Notes under the pieces: model-generated
The model's input: the letters and a program-made list of their open reading frames with translations, nothing else
Told to the model about the DNA's origin: nothing
Databases searched by the model: none
From: Blastococcus_B deserti
Lineage (GTDB): Bacteria > Actinomycetota > Actinomycetes > Mycobacteriales > Geodermatophilaceae
Direction: 5' to 3'
Length of the DNA stretch: 64,000 nucleotides
Assembly: GCF_042682525.1 (NCBI RefSeq)
Contig: NZ_JBHUHP010000010.1
Location: 62,001 to 126,000 of the forward strand
Shown here: positions 48,375 through 56,776 of the stretch, one piece after another
Numbering within the stretch: position 1 is the first letter of the stretch
How the letters are laid out: every line of letters starts with the position of its first letter
Position numbers and translations under genes: made by a program

Positions 48375-50188
48375 GCCGGCGAGCCTAGCCGTGACCGCAC
48401 CGGACCGCCCGCACCCGCCGCGACCCGTTCCGGGCGGGCACGGGTGCCCAGGGCCCGGTCGTCGGCGAAGGGATCACGGCGGATCCGTCCGGTCTCGACC
48501 CGGGCCAGGAAGGCGCTGAACGCGCCGGTGCCGGGGGCCGGGCTGGCGAGGGTGCCGGTCAGCTCGACCAGCCGGGTCCCCGGTTTCTCCATCCAGCGGA
48601 GGATCAGTTCTGTCTCGTCGACGGTGGCGGCCAGTTCGTCGTGCGGCCCGGACGGCGTCTCGGCGGTGGCGAGCAGGCCGGGCAGCATGCCCCGCACGGA
48701 GGTGCCCTGCGGCGCGCCCCCCGCGGCCACCAGCCGGCCGCGACGGACGACGGACAGGTGCCAGCCGCCGCCCCCGTCGGCCCGGGCCAGGACCAGCTCC
48801 GGGACGGCGGCCAGCGACTCCAGCCGCTGACGGCGCCGCACCGCGCGCACCAGGACCGCGATCCGGTCCCGGAGCACGGCCGCGTCCTCGTACCGCTCCT
48901 CGCCCGCGAGCCGGTCCACCCGGGCGAGCAGCGGCGCCACCAGCGCGCGCGGGTCGGAGTGGACCGCGGCCCGGAAGACGGCCGCGACCGACGCGTACTC
49001 CTCTACCGACTGGGCGCCGGTGCACGGGGCGCCGCACCGTCCCATGCCGGCCAGCGCGCACGCCGTGGTGGGCACCCGGGGTGAGATCCGGGTCGTGCAC
49101 TGCCGCAGCGGCAGCGCCTCGTGCACGGCGGCCACCGCCGCGTCGGCGGCGCGCCGGTCGGGGAACGGGCCCAGGAACACACCGGCCCCCGGGCGCACCC
49201 GGCGGACCACCGACAGCCGGGGGAACGCCTCCTCGGTCAGCCGCACCCACAGCGCGCGCTCCGGGAACCGGGACCGCCGGTTGTAGCGGGGCTTGTGCTC
49301 GGCGATCAGCCGCAGCTCCCGGACGGCGGCCTCGAGGTCGTGGGCGCAGGGGATGGCGTCGACCCGCTGGGAGAGCGCCACCATCTCGGTGATCCGGCTG
49401 CGCTGCTCACTCGAAGAGAAGTAGCTGCGGACGCGGCTGCGCAGGTCGTTCGACGTGCCGACGTAGAGGGGCTCGTCGCGGGGCCCGCGGAAGAGGTACA
49501 CGCCCGGCCCGCGCGGGATGCCGTCGGCCAGGTGCCGCTTGCGCAGGCGCTCGGGGTCGACCTGGCGGGTGAGCCCGGTCAGCTCCTCCAGGGACGTGAT
49601 GCCGAGGGGGCCGAGCCGCTCGAAGAGACCGTGCAGCACGTCGACCGTGGCGCGGGCGTCGTCGAGCGCCCGGTGGGTGGGGGAGGTGGTGGCGGAGAAG
49701 TAGGGCGCCAGCGTCGCGAGCTTGCAGTTGGGCACCTCGTCGCGGGTGAGCAGCCGGCGGGCCAGCACGGCGGTGTCCACCGACGCCGCCGCCGGCCAGG
49801 CCAGGCCGTTCTCGGCGCAGGCCGCCTTGAGGAACCCGAGGTCGAAGGGGGCGTTGTGGGCGACGAGGACCGCGCCGCGGGCGAACTCCAAGAAGGACGG
49901 CAGCACCGTGCCGATCCGCGGGGCGGCGGCGACCATCGTCGACGTGATGCCGGTCAGCACGCTGATGTAGGGCGGGATCTCCCGGCCGGGATCGACCAGG
50001 GTCTGGAACTCCCCGAGGACCACGCCGCCGCGCACCTTCACCGCACCGATCTCGGTGATCGCGCTGTCGTTGGGCGATCCGCCCGTCGTCTCCAGGTCGA
50101 CGACCACGAACGTGACGTCGGCCAGGGGCGTGCCGAGGTCGTCGATCGCGACCTGCCCGTAGCGGGGTGGAGCGGGGGAGGAGGGCAC
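48371..50188 (-). CDS. DEDDh exonuclease fused to GIY-YIG nuclease and UvrC-like region
   Basis: 605 residues from GTG 50188, fixed by TACCGT 7 nt upstream. N-terminal DnaQ-type 3'-5' exonuclease: VVVDLETTGG near 24-33, HNAPFDLGF near 103 and HRALDDARAT near 160. Then a GIY-YIG domain GPGVYLFRG...LYVGTSNDLRSRV near 225-255, a UvrC-like middle part with several Cys (CALAGMGRCGAPC) and a UVR motif LAGEERYEDAAVLRDRI near 415. The combination suggests a DNA-repair nuclease paralogous to UvrC. The same fusion is encoded by Rv2191 in M. tuberculosis (recalled). Confidence 0.9.
   Translation of the reverse strand: MPSSPAPPRYGQVAIDDLGTPLADVTFVVVDLETTGGSPNDSAITEIGAVKVRGGVVLGEFQTLVDPGREIPPYISVLTGITSTMVAAAPRIGTVLPSFLEFARGAVLVAHNAPFDLGFLKAACAENGLAWPAAASVDTAVLARRLLTRDEVPNCKLATLAPYFSATTSPTHRALDDARATVDVLHGLFERLGPLGITSLEELTGLTRQVDPERLRKRHLADGIPRGPGVYLFRGPRDEPLYVGTSNDLRSRVRSYFSSSEQRSRITEMVALSQRVDAIPCAHDLEAAVRELRLIAEHKPRYNRRSRFPERALWVRLTEEAFPRLSVVRRVRPGAGVFLGPFPDRRAADAAVAAVHEALPLRQCTTRISPRVPTTACALAGMGRCGAPCTGAQSVEEYASVAAVFRAAVHSDPRALVAPLLARVDRLAGEERYEDAAVLRDRIAVLVRAVRRRQRLESLAAVPELVLARADGGGGWHLSVVRRGRLVAAGGAPQGTSVRGMLPGLLATAETPSGPHDELAATVDETELILRWMEKPGTRLVELTGTLASPAPGTGAFSAFLARVETGRIRRDPFADDRALGTRARPERVAAGAGGPVRSRLGSPA
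48382..48387 (-). promoter_or_regulatory. TAGGCT -10 box of the AsnC-type gene
   Basis: Inside the last codons of the exonuclease gene, ending 7 nt before GTG 48374. Confidence 0.55.
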
Positions 50189-50195
50189 GGGCGGG

Positions 50196-50201
50196 ACGGT
50201 A
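50196..50201 (-). promoter_or_regulatory. TACCGT -10 box of the exonuclease/GIY-YIG gene
   Basis: Ends 7 nt before GTG 50188 on the minus strand; rules out the N-terminal extension that the open frame would allow. Confidence 0.6.
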
Positions 50202-50263
50202 GGTCGGGGTAATGACACTCCTGTGATGCCGCGCCGGTGCGGCAGGCGCCGCGCCGCGCAGCG

Positions 50264-50280
50264 GGAGGGGTCACCCCTCC
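50264..50280. promoter_or_regulatory. Hairpin in the divergent region before the NlpC/P60-M15 gene
   Basis: GGAGGGG (50264-50270) pairs with CCCCTCC (50274-50280) around a 3-nt loop, about 120 nt before ATG 50398. Role unknown. Confidence 0.3.
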
Positions 50281-50397
50281 GTCGGACGTCGCCCGGGAGG
50301 AGGGCCGCGGCCCGATCTCCTGGCGGAACGGGCATCGGCGCGACACCATCACCCCGGGTGGGGCCAGGGCGGCCCCGGCGCACGTGAAGGCGGTGTG

Positions 50398-52140
50398 ATG
50401 CTCCCGCGGTCCCGGTGGCGCCCCCGTGGGACGGCGGTCCGCAGGGCGCTCACCGTGCTGGCGGCGACCACCCTCGCGGCCGCGGCGGCCCAGCCCGCGG
50501 CCGCGGCGCCCAGCGACCAGCCCGGCGGCACGTCGGCGGTGCTCGACAGCCGCGCGCTCGACCAGCTGCAGCAGCGGGCCGCCGAGGTGCAGGCCGATCT
50601 CCAGGAGCAGCACGCGGAGGTCGCCGCCGCACGGGATCAGCTGGCGGACGCCGAGCAGGCCGTCGCGGAGGCCCGGGCGGTCGTGGCCGACGCCGAGGCC
50701 GAGCTCGCCGTCCACCAGGCCGTCGTCGCGAAGTACGCCGCGGCGGTGTACCGGGACGGTGGTGCCCTCACGCCGCTGACGCTCCTCCTCTCCGGGGGTG
50801 ATCCCGGCGACGTCGTCTCGGCGATGGGCTTCCTCGACGCCGTGGACGCGCACGCCGCCCAGGTGATCGGCGCGGCGGAGGAGCTCCGCCGGGGCGCCCT
50901 CGACCAGCAGCAGCGGGCCACGGCGGCTCTGGCCCGGGCCGAGGAACGCGCGGACGCGGTCGCTGCCCGTGTCACCGAGCTCGAGGCCGCGGCGGCAGCC
51001 GTCACCGACGAGCTGGATGCGGCGCTGGGCACGGTCGACCGGCAGCTGGCGCAGCTGCAGCGCGAGCAGCTCGAGGTCAACGAGCGGACCGCCGCCAACT
51101 GGCGGGCGTACCTGGACCAGCTGGCCGCCGCCGGGATCACCGCACCGCCCGCGTCCGCCCTGCTGAGCCCCCCGGCAGGGCTGCCCGCCGGGCTGGTCCC
51201 GGTGGGCGGCAGCGGTGGAGGCGCCCAGCGGGGAGCGGCGCAGCTGCCGCGACAGCCGACGTCGCTGCTGGTGCTGCCCGCGGAGACCCTGTCCGCGGTC
51301 ACTGCCGCGATGGACGCCCTCGGCCTGCCCTACGCCCCGGGCACCGCCGGACCGGAGTCGTGGGACTGCGGGTCGCTGGTGCAGTCGGTCTACGGCGCGG
51401 CGGGCCTCCCGCTGCCCGGCACCCAGGCCGAGCTGTTCGCCGTCACCACGCCGGTGGCGCCGGCCGACGTGCTGCCGGGGGACCTGGTCTTCCTGGGCAC
51501 GGCGGAGTCAGGTCTGGGCCACGTGGGGATCGCCCTGGACCCCAGGACGATGCTCGCCGCGGACGCCCGGGCCGGCGCGGTCGTGGTCCGCGCGCTGCCG
51601 GCCGACCAGGTTCTCGGGATCGGTCGTCCCAGCCTGGGGCAGCGGGCACCGGTGGCGGCCCCCGGTCCCACCGGCGGTGCCCTCCGGGTGGAGTGCGGCA
51701 ACGCCGTCTACCCGCCGAGCTACGACGGTGCGCGGGCGTGGGGCGGCTATCCGAACGGGCTCATCCCGCCCAGCGCCATGTGCCCGCTGGGAGTGGCCGG
51801 CCACACCCTGCGCTGCGACGCGGCAGCGGCGTACCGGGCGATGTCCGGGGCATACGCCGGCGCGTTCGGGGCGCCCCTCTGCATCACCGACTCCTACCGC
51901 ACCTACGCCAGTCAGGTCCGCCTCTACGGGCAGAAGCCGGCGCTGGCCGCCGTGCCGGGGACCAGCAACCACGGGTGGGGACTGGCGGTAGACCTCTGCG
52001 GCGGGATCGAGTCCTTCGGCACGCCGCAGTACGCGTGGATGAAGGCCAACGCCGGCCGTTTCGGCTTCCTCCACCCCGACTGGGCCGAGCCGGGCAACGG
52101 GCGCGAGGAGCCGTGGCACTGGGAGTACGCGGGATCCTGA
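50398..52140 (+). CDS. Secreted cell-wall hydrolase: coiled coil, NlpC/P60-like domain and M15 (VanY-type) carboxypeptidase
   Basis: 580 residues from ATG 50398 (GTG 50395 also possible). Signal peptide of about 37 residues ending AAAAPSDQ. A coiled-coil region follows to about 250, as in RipA/CwlO-type proteins. An NlpC/P60-like domain has its Cys in SWDCGSLVQ near 323 and His in GLGHVGIAL near 376. The C-terminal M15 domain has the zinc motif SNHGWGLAVDL near 522-532 and HWEY near 573. NlpC/P60 cuts peptide stems; M15 removes C-terminal D- or L-residues. Two peptidases in one protein is unusual for this locus, which in mycobacteria holds an NlpC/P60 protein only (Rv2190c, recalled). Confidence 0.88.
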   Translation: MLPRSRWRPRGTAVRRALTVLAATTLAAAAAQPAAAAPSDQPGGTSAVLDSRALDQLQQRAAEVQADLQEQHAEVAAARDQLADAEQAVAEARAVVADAEAELAVHQAVVAKYAAAVYRDGGALTPLTLLLSGGDPGDVVSAMGFLDAVDAHAAQVIGAAEELRRGALDQQQRATAALARAEERADAVAARVTELEAAAAAVTDELDAALGTVDRQLAQLQREQLEVNERTAANWRAYLDQLAAAGITAPPASALLSPPAGLPAGLVPVGGSGGGAQRGAAQLPRQPTSLLVLPAETLSAVTAAMDALGLPYAPGTAGPESWDCGSLVQSVYGAAGLPLPGTQAELFAVTTPVAPADVLPGDLVFLGTAESGLGHVGIALDPRTMLAADARAGAVVVRALPADQVLGIGRPSLGQRAPVAAPGPTGGALRVECGNAVYPPSYDGARAWGGYPNGLIPPSAMCPLGVAGHTLRCDAAAAYRAMSGAYAGAFGAPLCITDSYRTYASQVRLYGQKPALAAVPGTSNHGWGLAVDLCGGIESFGTPQYAWMKANAGRFGFLHPDWAEPGNGREEPWHWEYAGS

Positions 52141-52221
52141 CCGGACCGCCCGGGGTGGGGCGGGCGGAATTGTCGGTGGCTGCTCCTACCGTGCGGGGCG
52201 ACTCACGGAGGAGAGACAACC

Positions 52222-52542
52222 ATGCTGATCGACTGCGACACCTGCACCGCGCGCCCGGCCGGCTGCGCCGACTGCGTCGTCACCGTCCTGCTGGGCGCTC
52301 CGCCGGGCTGGCAGAGCGCCGATCCCGTCGTCGTGCCGATGAGCGGACGCGCCCGCACGTCCCCCGGAGAGGCAGGCATCACGGCCGAGGACGTCGTCGT
52401 GCCACCGGCCGGGGTCGTCGTCGAGTTCGACGACGTGGAGCGCCGTGCCGTCCGGGCCCTCGCCGACGTCGGTCTCGTGCCGCCGTTGCGCCACCGGGAG
52501 GGGTCCGGCGACGGCGCCGACGGGGACCGGCGCACCGGCTGA
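52222..52542 (+). CDS. Conserved small Cys-motif protein
   Basis: 106 residues from ATG 52222, with GGAGGAGAG upstream. The N-terminus has four Cys: CDTCTARPAGCADC at 5-18, which could bind a metal. The middle is hydrophobic-acidic (VVVPPAGVVVEFDDVERRAV) and the C-terminus Gly/Asp-rich. I know it only as an actinobacterial hypothetical protein next to NlpC/P60 genes. Same strand as both cell-wall hydrolases. Confidence 0.75.
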   Translation: MLIDCDTCTARPAGCADCVVTVLLGAPPGWQSADPVVVPMSGRARTSPGEAGITAEDVVVPPAGVVVEFDDVERRAVRALADVGLVPPLRHREGSGDGADGDRRTG

Positions 52543-52736
52543 GCAATACGGACGGAACAGTCCGCTACAGGTCACACCTTTCCGTGGCGGTGCGCTGACC
52601 AGCGCGGATGCCCCGCCCCGGGGGTGTCCGCCACACCCGTCCCACGACCGTCCATTTGTCACGGCAACATCACGGTCGTAGGGTCAGCCGGTCCGCCCGA
52701 GCGGTCGTCGCCCGCAGAGGGGTGACCTCGGACGGA
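52543..52736. other. Upstream promoter region of the riboswitch-controlled gene
   Basis: About 190 nt before the riboswitch. I see no gene here. The promoter must lie in it, but no hexamer pair was clear enough to place. Confidence 0.5.
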
Positions 52737-52895
52737 CACCGCCTAATCGCCCGACGGCGCCTGTGAGGTGCTCGACGGCGAGCCGGGGACCCACCGCAGT
52801 TCTGGGGTGAGTTCTCCTGCCGGGCCGGTTCGCCGGTGCGCAGGGGATAGGGCCAGTCTTCCCAGCCCGAACCCGTCAGCTAACTCGGTCGGCGG
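52737..52895 (+). promoter_or_regulatory. ydaO/yuaA-class riboswitch (cyclic di-AMP)
   Basis: Conserved blocks appear in order: CCGCCTAATCG (52739-52749), GAGCCGGGGACCCA (52780-52793), TGGGGTGA (52803-52810), GGATAGGG near 52845, and AGCCCGAACCCGTCAGCTAA (52864-52883) ending GGTCGGCGG, which closes the P1 stem with CCGCC. These match the class known from B. subtilis ydaO and from actinobacterial resuscitation and NlpC/P60 genes. It ends about 30 nt before GTG 52927. In known cases c-di-AMP binding turns expression off. No separate terminator is visible, so a translational or Rho-type mode is possible. Confidence 0.93.
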
Positions 52896-52926
52896 TTGCA
52901 GAGGAAGAAACGGAGAGCCGCCGCTC

Positions 52927-54009
52927 GTGGCGACCCCACACGCTGTACTGCCGCACGCCCTCGAACAGTCCGTCACCGCTCGTCCGTCCGACCCCCGGGC
53001 CGGACACGTCGGATGGCTCCGCTCGGGCCTCCTCCTCGGACTCACCGCAGCCCTCACCTTCACCGTCCTCCCCGGCACGGCGACCGCCGTTCCCGGCGAG
53101 GTGACCGACCCGGCGCAGGCCGCCCGCCTCGTCGCCGACGCCGAGCACGAGCTCGAGGTCGTCACCGAGCAGCTGAACGAAGCCAAGGTGCAGCTCGAGC
53201 AGCAGCAGGCGGCCGCCGCCGGCGCCACGCAGGCCGCCGCCGAGGCCCAGGCCCAGCTCGATGCGCTGGACGGCCAGGTCCGGCAGCTGGCGCGCACGGC
53301 CTACACCAGCGAGGGCTTCTCGCGGCTCGACGTCCTCCTGACCAGCGACTCGGCCGACGAGTTCGTGCACCAGCTGGGCACGCTGGACGCCATCGCCGGC
53401 CACACCAACGACCAGGTCGCCGAGGTCGCGGAGGCTGCGGAGGCGGCCGATCGCGCGCAGGCCGAGGCCGACCGGGCTCAGGCCGAGGCGCAGGAGGCGG
53501 TCGACGACATCGCCGCCCAGCAGGCCCAGCTCGAGGACCGGATCGCCGACTACCAGCGCCAGTACGACGCCCTCAGTGCTCCGCAGCAGGCCGAGGTCGC
53601 GCGTGCCCACGGCGGCGAGGCAGCGGCCGCCCCGAGTGGCGTCGTCGCCCCGAGCGCCGCGGCGCAGGCCGCGGTGGACACGGCGCTGGCCCAGGTGGGC
53701 GACGCCTACGTCTGGGGAGCCGGCGGCCCCGACGCCTTCGACTGCTCGGGCCTGACGCAGTACGCCTACTCCGCGGCCGGCGTCAGCCTGCCGCACTCGA
53801 GCCGGAGCCAGTCGCAGATGGGCGCGCCGGTGTCGGTCGCCGACCTGCAGCCGGGCGACCTGCTCTTCTACTACAGCCCGACCAGCCACGTGGCGATGTA
53901 CGTGGGCAACGGCAAGATGGTCCACGCGTCGACGTCGAGCAAGCCGGTCATGGTGGTCGACTTCAACTCGATGAGCGGCTTCACCCACGCCCGCCGCATC
54001 GCCGGCTGA
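52927..54009 (+). CDS. Secreted NlpC/P60 peptidoglycan endopeptidase (RipA-like)
   Basis: 360 residues from GTG 52927 with GGAGAG 9 nt upstream; the open frame extends back to 52768 but through the riboswitch. Signal/membrane segment near 35-55 (SGLLLGLTAALTFTVLPG). Long coiled coil about 65-235. NlpC/P60 catalytic domain with Cys in DAFDCSGLTQYAY near 272 and His in TSHVAMYV near 322; both present. It cleaves the D-Glu to mDAP bond in peptidoglycan stems. Expression is probably tied to c-di-AMP through the riboswitch. The last codons are part of an 80-bp tandem repeat. Confidence 0.93.
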   Translation: MATPHAVLPHALEQSVTARPSDPRAGHVGWLRSGLLLGLTAALTFTVLPGTATAVPGEVTDPAQAARLVADAEHELEVVTEQLNEAKVQLEQQQAAAAGATQAAAEAQAQLDALDGQVRQLARTAYTSEGFSRLDVLLTSDSADEFVHQLGTLDAIAGHTNDQVAEVAEAAEAADRAQAEADRAQAEAQEAVDDIAAQQAQLEDRIADYQRQYDALSAPQQAEVARAHGGEAAAAPSGVVAPSAAAQAAVDTALAQVGDAYVWGAGGPDAFDCSGLTQYAYSAAGVSLPHSSRSQSQMGAPVSVADLQPGDLLFYYSPTSHVAMYVGNGKMVHASTSSKPVMVVDFNSMSGFTHARRIAG

Positions 54010-54170
54010 CAGCCTCGGGAGCATCGCAGCGAGGAACGAGCGAGGAGCGGACCTAGGTGCGGAAGTCGGCCGGTGTGATCGCCGGCTGACAGCCTCGGGC
54101 GCATCGCAGCGAGGAACGAGCGAGGAGCGGACCGAGGTGCGGAAGTCGGCCCGTGTGATCGCCGGCTGAC
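54001..54170. repeat. 80-bp tandem direct repeat, two full copies plus a third start
   Basis: Units 54001-54080 and 54081-54160 differ at three positions (54020/54100, 54054/54134, 54072/54152), and a third begins at 54161-54170. Each unit opens with the NlpC/P60 gene's last codons GCC GGC TGA. The unit contains AGCGAGGAACGAGCGAGGAG. So the gene tail and downstream region were duplicated together. Confidence 0.95.
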
Positions 54171-54250
54171 CTCCGCACCACCTCGGCCAGGGCCGGTGAC
54201 TTCGATGGGTCACCGGTCCTCGCCGCGTCGGAAGCTGCCGGCGGGCCGCC

Positions 54251-54256
54251 TAGGAT
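54251..54256 (+). promoter_or_regulatory. TAGGAT -10 box before a 13-codon ORF and the M48 gene
   Basis: Ends 6 nt before GTG 54263, which is out of frame with the M48 protein. Confidence 0.6.
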
Positions 54257-54262
54257 CGGTCC

Positions 54263-54304
54263 GTGGCGCGGAGCGGCCGACCGGCGGGGCGAGGGGGACG
54301 GTGA
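54263..54304 (+). CDS. Short leaderless ORF coupled to the M48 protease gene
   Basis: Thirteen codons, MARSGRPAGRGGR, then TGA that overlaps the M48 start as GTGA (54301-54304). The start is 6 nt after a TAGGAT box. The peptide is Arg/Gly-rich with no recognised function. Its probable job is to bring ribosomes to the M48 start or to gate it. The M48 start also has a purine-rich GAGGGGG site inside this ORF. Confidence 0.5.
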   Translation: MARSGRPAGRGGR

Positions 54305-55581
54305 GCCGGGCGGGTCGGACAGGTGCTCGCGCCGCACTGCTCACCGCGGTCGTCCTGGGCATCGCGGTCGTGGTCGTCATCGCCGTCCGGACGCCGTGGG
54401 TGCCGCTGCCCGAGCCCGCCGGGGGCCACACCCCGGTGGATCCCACCGCGGGTCTCTCCGCCGCGCAGGTGGAGCGCGCCGAGGCGTTCGCCGCGGCCCT
54501 GCGGCCGGCCTCCCTGGTCTCGTTGCTGCTGGCGCTCGGCGTCTCGGGCGTCCTGGGACTGACCCCGCTCGGGGCCCGGCTGGTCCGGACGGTGGCGCGG
54601 CCGGTCGGCGGGGGCTGGGTCGCGCAGGCACTGCTCGGCACTGCCGCACTCACGGTCGTCGGGCGGCTGGCGACCCTGCCGGTCTCGGCCTACGCGGAGA
54701 GCGTGCGTCACCGGTACGGCCTCTCCACCCGCAGCTGGGGCCTGTGGCTCCGTGACGTGGCGGTGTCGACAGCGATCAGCGCGGTGCTGACGGCCCTGGC
54801 GCTGTTGTCGTTGCTGTGGCTGGCCCGCCGGGCGCCCCGCACCTGGTGGGCCTGGTCGGCGGCGGCCGCCGCCGGCTTCGTGGTGGTCGCGTCGTTCCTG
54901 TACCCGGTGGTCGTCGAGCCGGCGTTCAACAGCTTCGAGCCGCTGGCGGCGGGGGAGCTGCGCACCGACCTGCTGGCCCTGGCGGAGGAGAGCGGCGTCC
55001 CCGTGCAGGACGTCCTGGTGTCGGACGCCTCGCGACGGACGACGGCGCTCAACGCCTACGTCTCGGGGTTCGGCTCCACCCGGAGGATCGTCGTCTACGA
55101 CACCGTGCTGGCCGAGCTGCCCGATGACGAGATCGAGTCGATCGTGGCCCACGAGCTCGGCCACGTCGTGAACCGGGACGTCCTCACCGGCACGCTGACC
55201 GGCGCCCTTGGCGCGGCCGGCGCCGTCGCCCTGCTGGGCTGGCTCCTCTCCTCGACGCCGCTCCTGCGCCGGGCGGGGGCGGAAGGAGCCGGGGACCCGC
55301 GCGTGGTGCCGCTGGTCGTGTTCCTCCTGTCGGTGGGCACCCTGGTCTCGACGCCGGTGCAGAACCTCGTGTCCCGGCAGATCGAGGCGCGGGCCGACCT
55401 CCACGCGCTGGACCTCACCGAGGACCCTGGCGCTTTCATCGACATGCAGCGCCGGCTGATCCGCACCAACCTCGGGGATCCTGATCCCCCCGCCGCCTGG
55501 CAGTGGTTCTTCGGGTCCCATCCGACCGCCGCGCAGCGGCTGGCGTTCGCCGCCGACTGGGCGAAGCAGGACCGGCCGTGA
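54301..55581 (+). CDS. M48-family membrane metalloprotease (Ste24/CAAX protease-like)
   Basis: 426 residues from GTG 54301. Several membrane segments (about 10-28, 68-88, 105-125, 150-200), zinc motif VAHELGHVVNRD near 282-293, two further membrane segments, and the third ligand region RQIEARADLHAL near 358. The pattern before the catalytic site (NAYVSGFGSTRRIVVYDTV) is typical of Ste24-like M48 proteins. Actinobacteria lack protein prenylation, so it probably acts in membrane-protein quality control; this is inference. PimB' gene follows 73 nt later. Confidence 0.92.
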   Translation: MSRAGRTGARAALLTAVVLGIAVVVVIAVRTPWVPLPEPAGGHTPVDPTAGLSAAQVERAEAFAAALRPASLVSLLLALGVSGVLGLTPLGARLVRTVARPVGGGWVAQALLGTAALTVVGRLATLPVSAYAESVRHRYGLSTRSWGLWLRDVAVSTAISAVLTALALLSLLWLARRAPRTWWAWSAAAAAGFVVVASFLYPVVVEPAFNSFEPLAAGELRTDLLALAEESGVPVQDVLVSDASRRTTALNAYVSGFGSTRRIVVYDTVLAELPDDEIESIVAHELGHVVNRDVLTGTLTGALGAAGAVALLGWLLSSTPLLRRAGAEGAGDPRVVPLVVFLLSVGTLVSTPVQNLVSRQIEARADLHALDLTEDPGAFIDMQRRLIRTNLGDPDPPAAWQWFFGSHPTAAQRLAFAADWAKQDRP

Positions 55582-55654
55582 GCCAGTGTGCGAGCTCCCG
55601 CATGGGCACCGCACTCCCGGGCACGGGCGGAACGACCGCCGGCGAGGAGCGGCC

Positions 55655-56776
55655 GTGACCAGGACCCTGGTCGTCACCAACGACTTCCCGCCGCGCCAGG
55701 GCGGGATCCAGACGTTCGTCGCGGCCCTGCTGGCCCGCCGTCCCGCGGGGTCGGTCGTGGTCCTGGCCTCCGACTCCCCGGGCTCGACGGAGTACGACAA
55801 GGCCCTGCCCTATCCGGTGGTGCGGCGGCCCACCGGCATGCTGCTGCCCACCCGCGCCACCGCTTGTGCGGCCGCGGAGCTGGCCCGCCGGCACGGCTGC
55901 GACAGCGCCTTCTTCGGGGCCGCCGCGCCACTCGGACTGCTGGCGCCGGCGCTGCGGGAGGCCGGTGTGCGACACCTGGTGGGCGCGACCCACGGGCACG
56001 AGACGGGCTGGGTGGCGCTGCCGGGCAGCCGGCAGCTGATGCAGCGCATCGCCTCGCACCTCGACGTCGTGACCTATATCAGCGACTACACCCGCGACCG
56101 TCTCGCTCCTGCCCTCCGCGGTCGCACCCGGCTGGCCCAGCTGTCGCCGGGGGTCGACCTCGACTTGTTCACCCCCGGTGCCGACGGCGGTGCGGTCCGG
56201 CGTCGCTACGGCCTGGGTCGGGCACCGGTGGTCGTGTGCGTGTCCCGACTGGTCGCCCGCAAGGGTCAGGACGTCCTCGTGGCCGGGTGGCCACGTGTCC
56301 TGGACCGGCACCCGTCCGCGCGGCTGCTGCTGGTCGGAGGCGGACCCGCGGAGTCCGGGCTCCGCCGGGCGGTCACAGCCGCAGGGCTGGAGCGGTCGGT
56401 GACCTTCACCGGTCCGGTCGCTCCCGGGGAGCTGCCGGGGCACTACGCGGCCGGCGACGTCTTCGCCATGCCGTGCCGCACCCGCTGGGCGGGGCTGGAC
56501 GTCGAGGGACTGGGGATGGTGTTCCTGGAGGCGGCCTCCTGCGGCCGGCCGGTCGTCGCCGGCACCTCCGGCGGAGCTCCCGAGGCGGTGCGCGAGGGCG
56601 TCACGGGTCACGTCGTCGACCCGCGCTCGCCCACCGCGGTGGCGGACACCATCGCGGGCCTGCTGGCCGATCCCGGCCGCGCCCGGGCCATGGGCGCGGC
56701 CGGCCGGGCGTGGATCGAGCAGCGGTGGTCGTGGACGCGGATCGCCGAGACCTTCGCCGAACTGCTCGAACCCTGA
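55655..56776 (+). CDS. pimB: GT4 mannosyltransferase, PimB'-like
   Basis: 373 residues from GTG 55655, with GAGGAG upstream. Glycosyltransferase family 4: TRTLVVTNDFPPRQGGIQTF at the N-terminus is characteristic of PimB'. VVCVSRLVARKGQDVL near 190 begins the GDP-sugar domain and EGLGMVFLEAASCGRPVVAG near 287 is the EX7E motif. PimB' adds the second mannose (alpha-1,6) to phosphatidylinositol monomannoside at the inner membrane. The same gene next to fadD15 occurs in mycobacteria (Rv2188c/Rv2187, recalled). Confidence 0.9.
   Translation: MTRTLVVTNDFPPRQGGIQTFVAALLARRPAGSVVVLASDSPGSTEYDKALPYPVVRRPTGMLLPTRATACAAAELARRHGCDSAFFGAAAPLGLLAPALREAGVRHLVGATHGHETGWVALPGSRQLMQRIASHLDVVTYISDYTRDRLAPALRGRTRLAQLSPGVDLDLFTPGADGGAVRRRYGLGRAPVVVCVSRLVARKGQDVLVAGWPRVLDRHPSARLLLVGGGPAESGLRRAVTAAGLERSVTFTGPVAPGELPGHYAAGDVFAMPCRTRWAGLDVEGLGMVFLEAASCGRPVVAGTSGGAPEAVREGVTGHVVDPRSPTAVADTIAGLLADPGRARAMGAAGRAWIEQRWSWTRIAETFAELLEP

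Noticed and set aside
52768..52926. N-terminal extension of the NlpC/P60 protein back to an ATG at 52768
   Set aside because: That stretch is the c-di-AMP riboswitch; translation through it would destroy the aptamer, and GTG 52927 has its own ribosome site and leads into the secretion segment.
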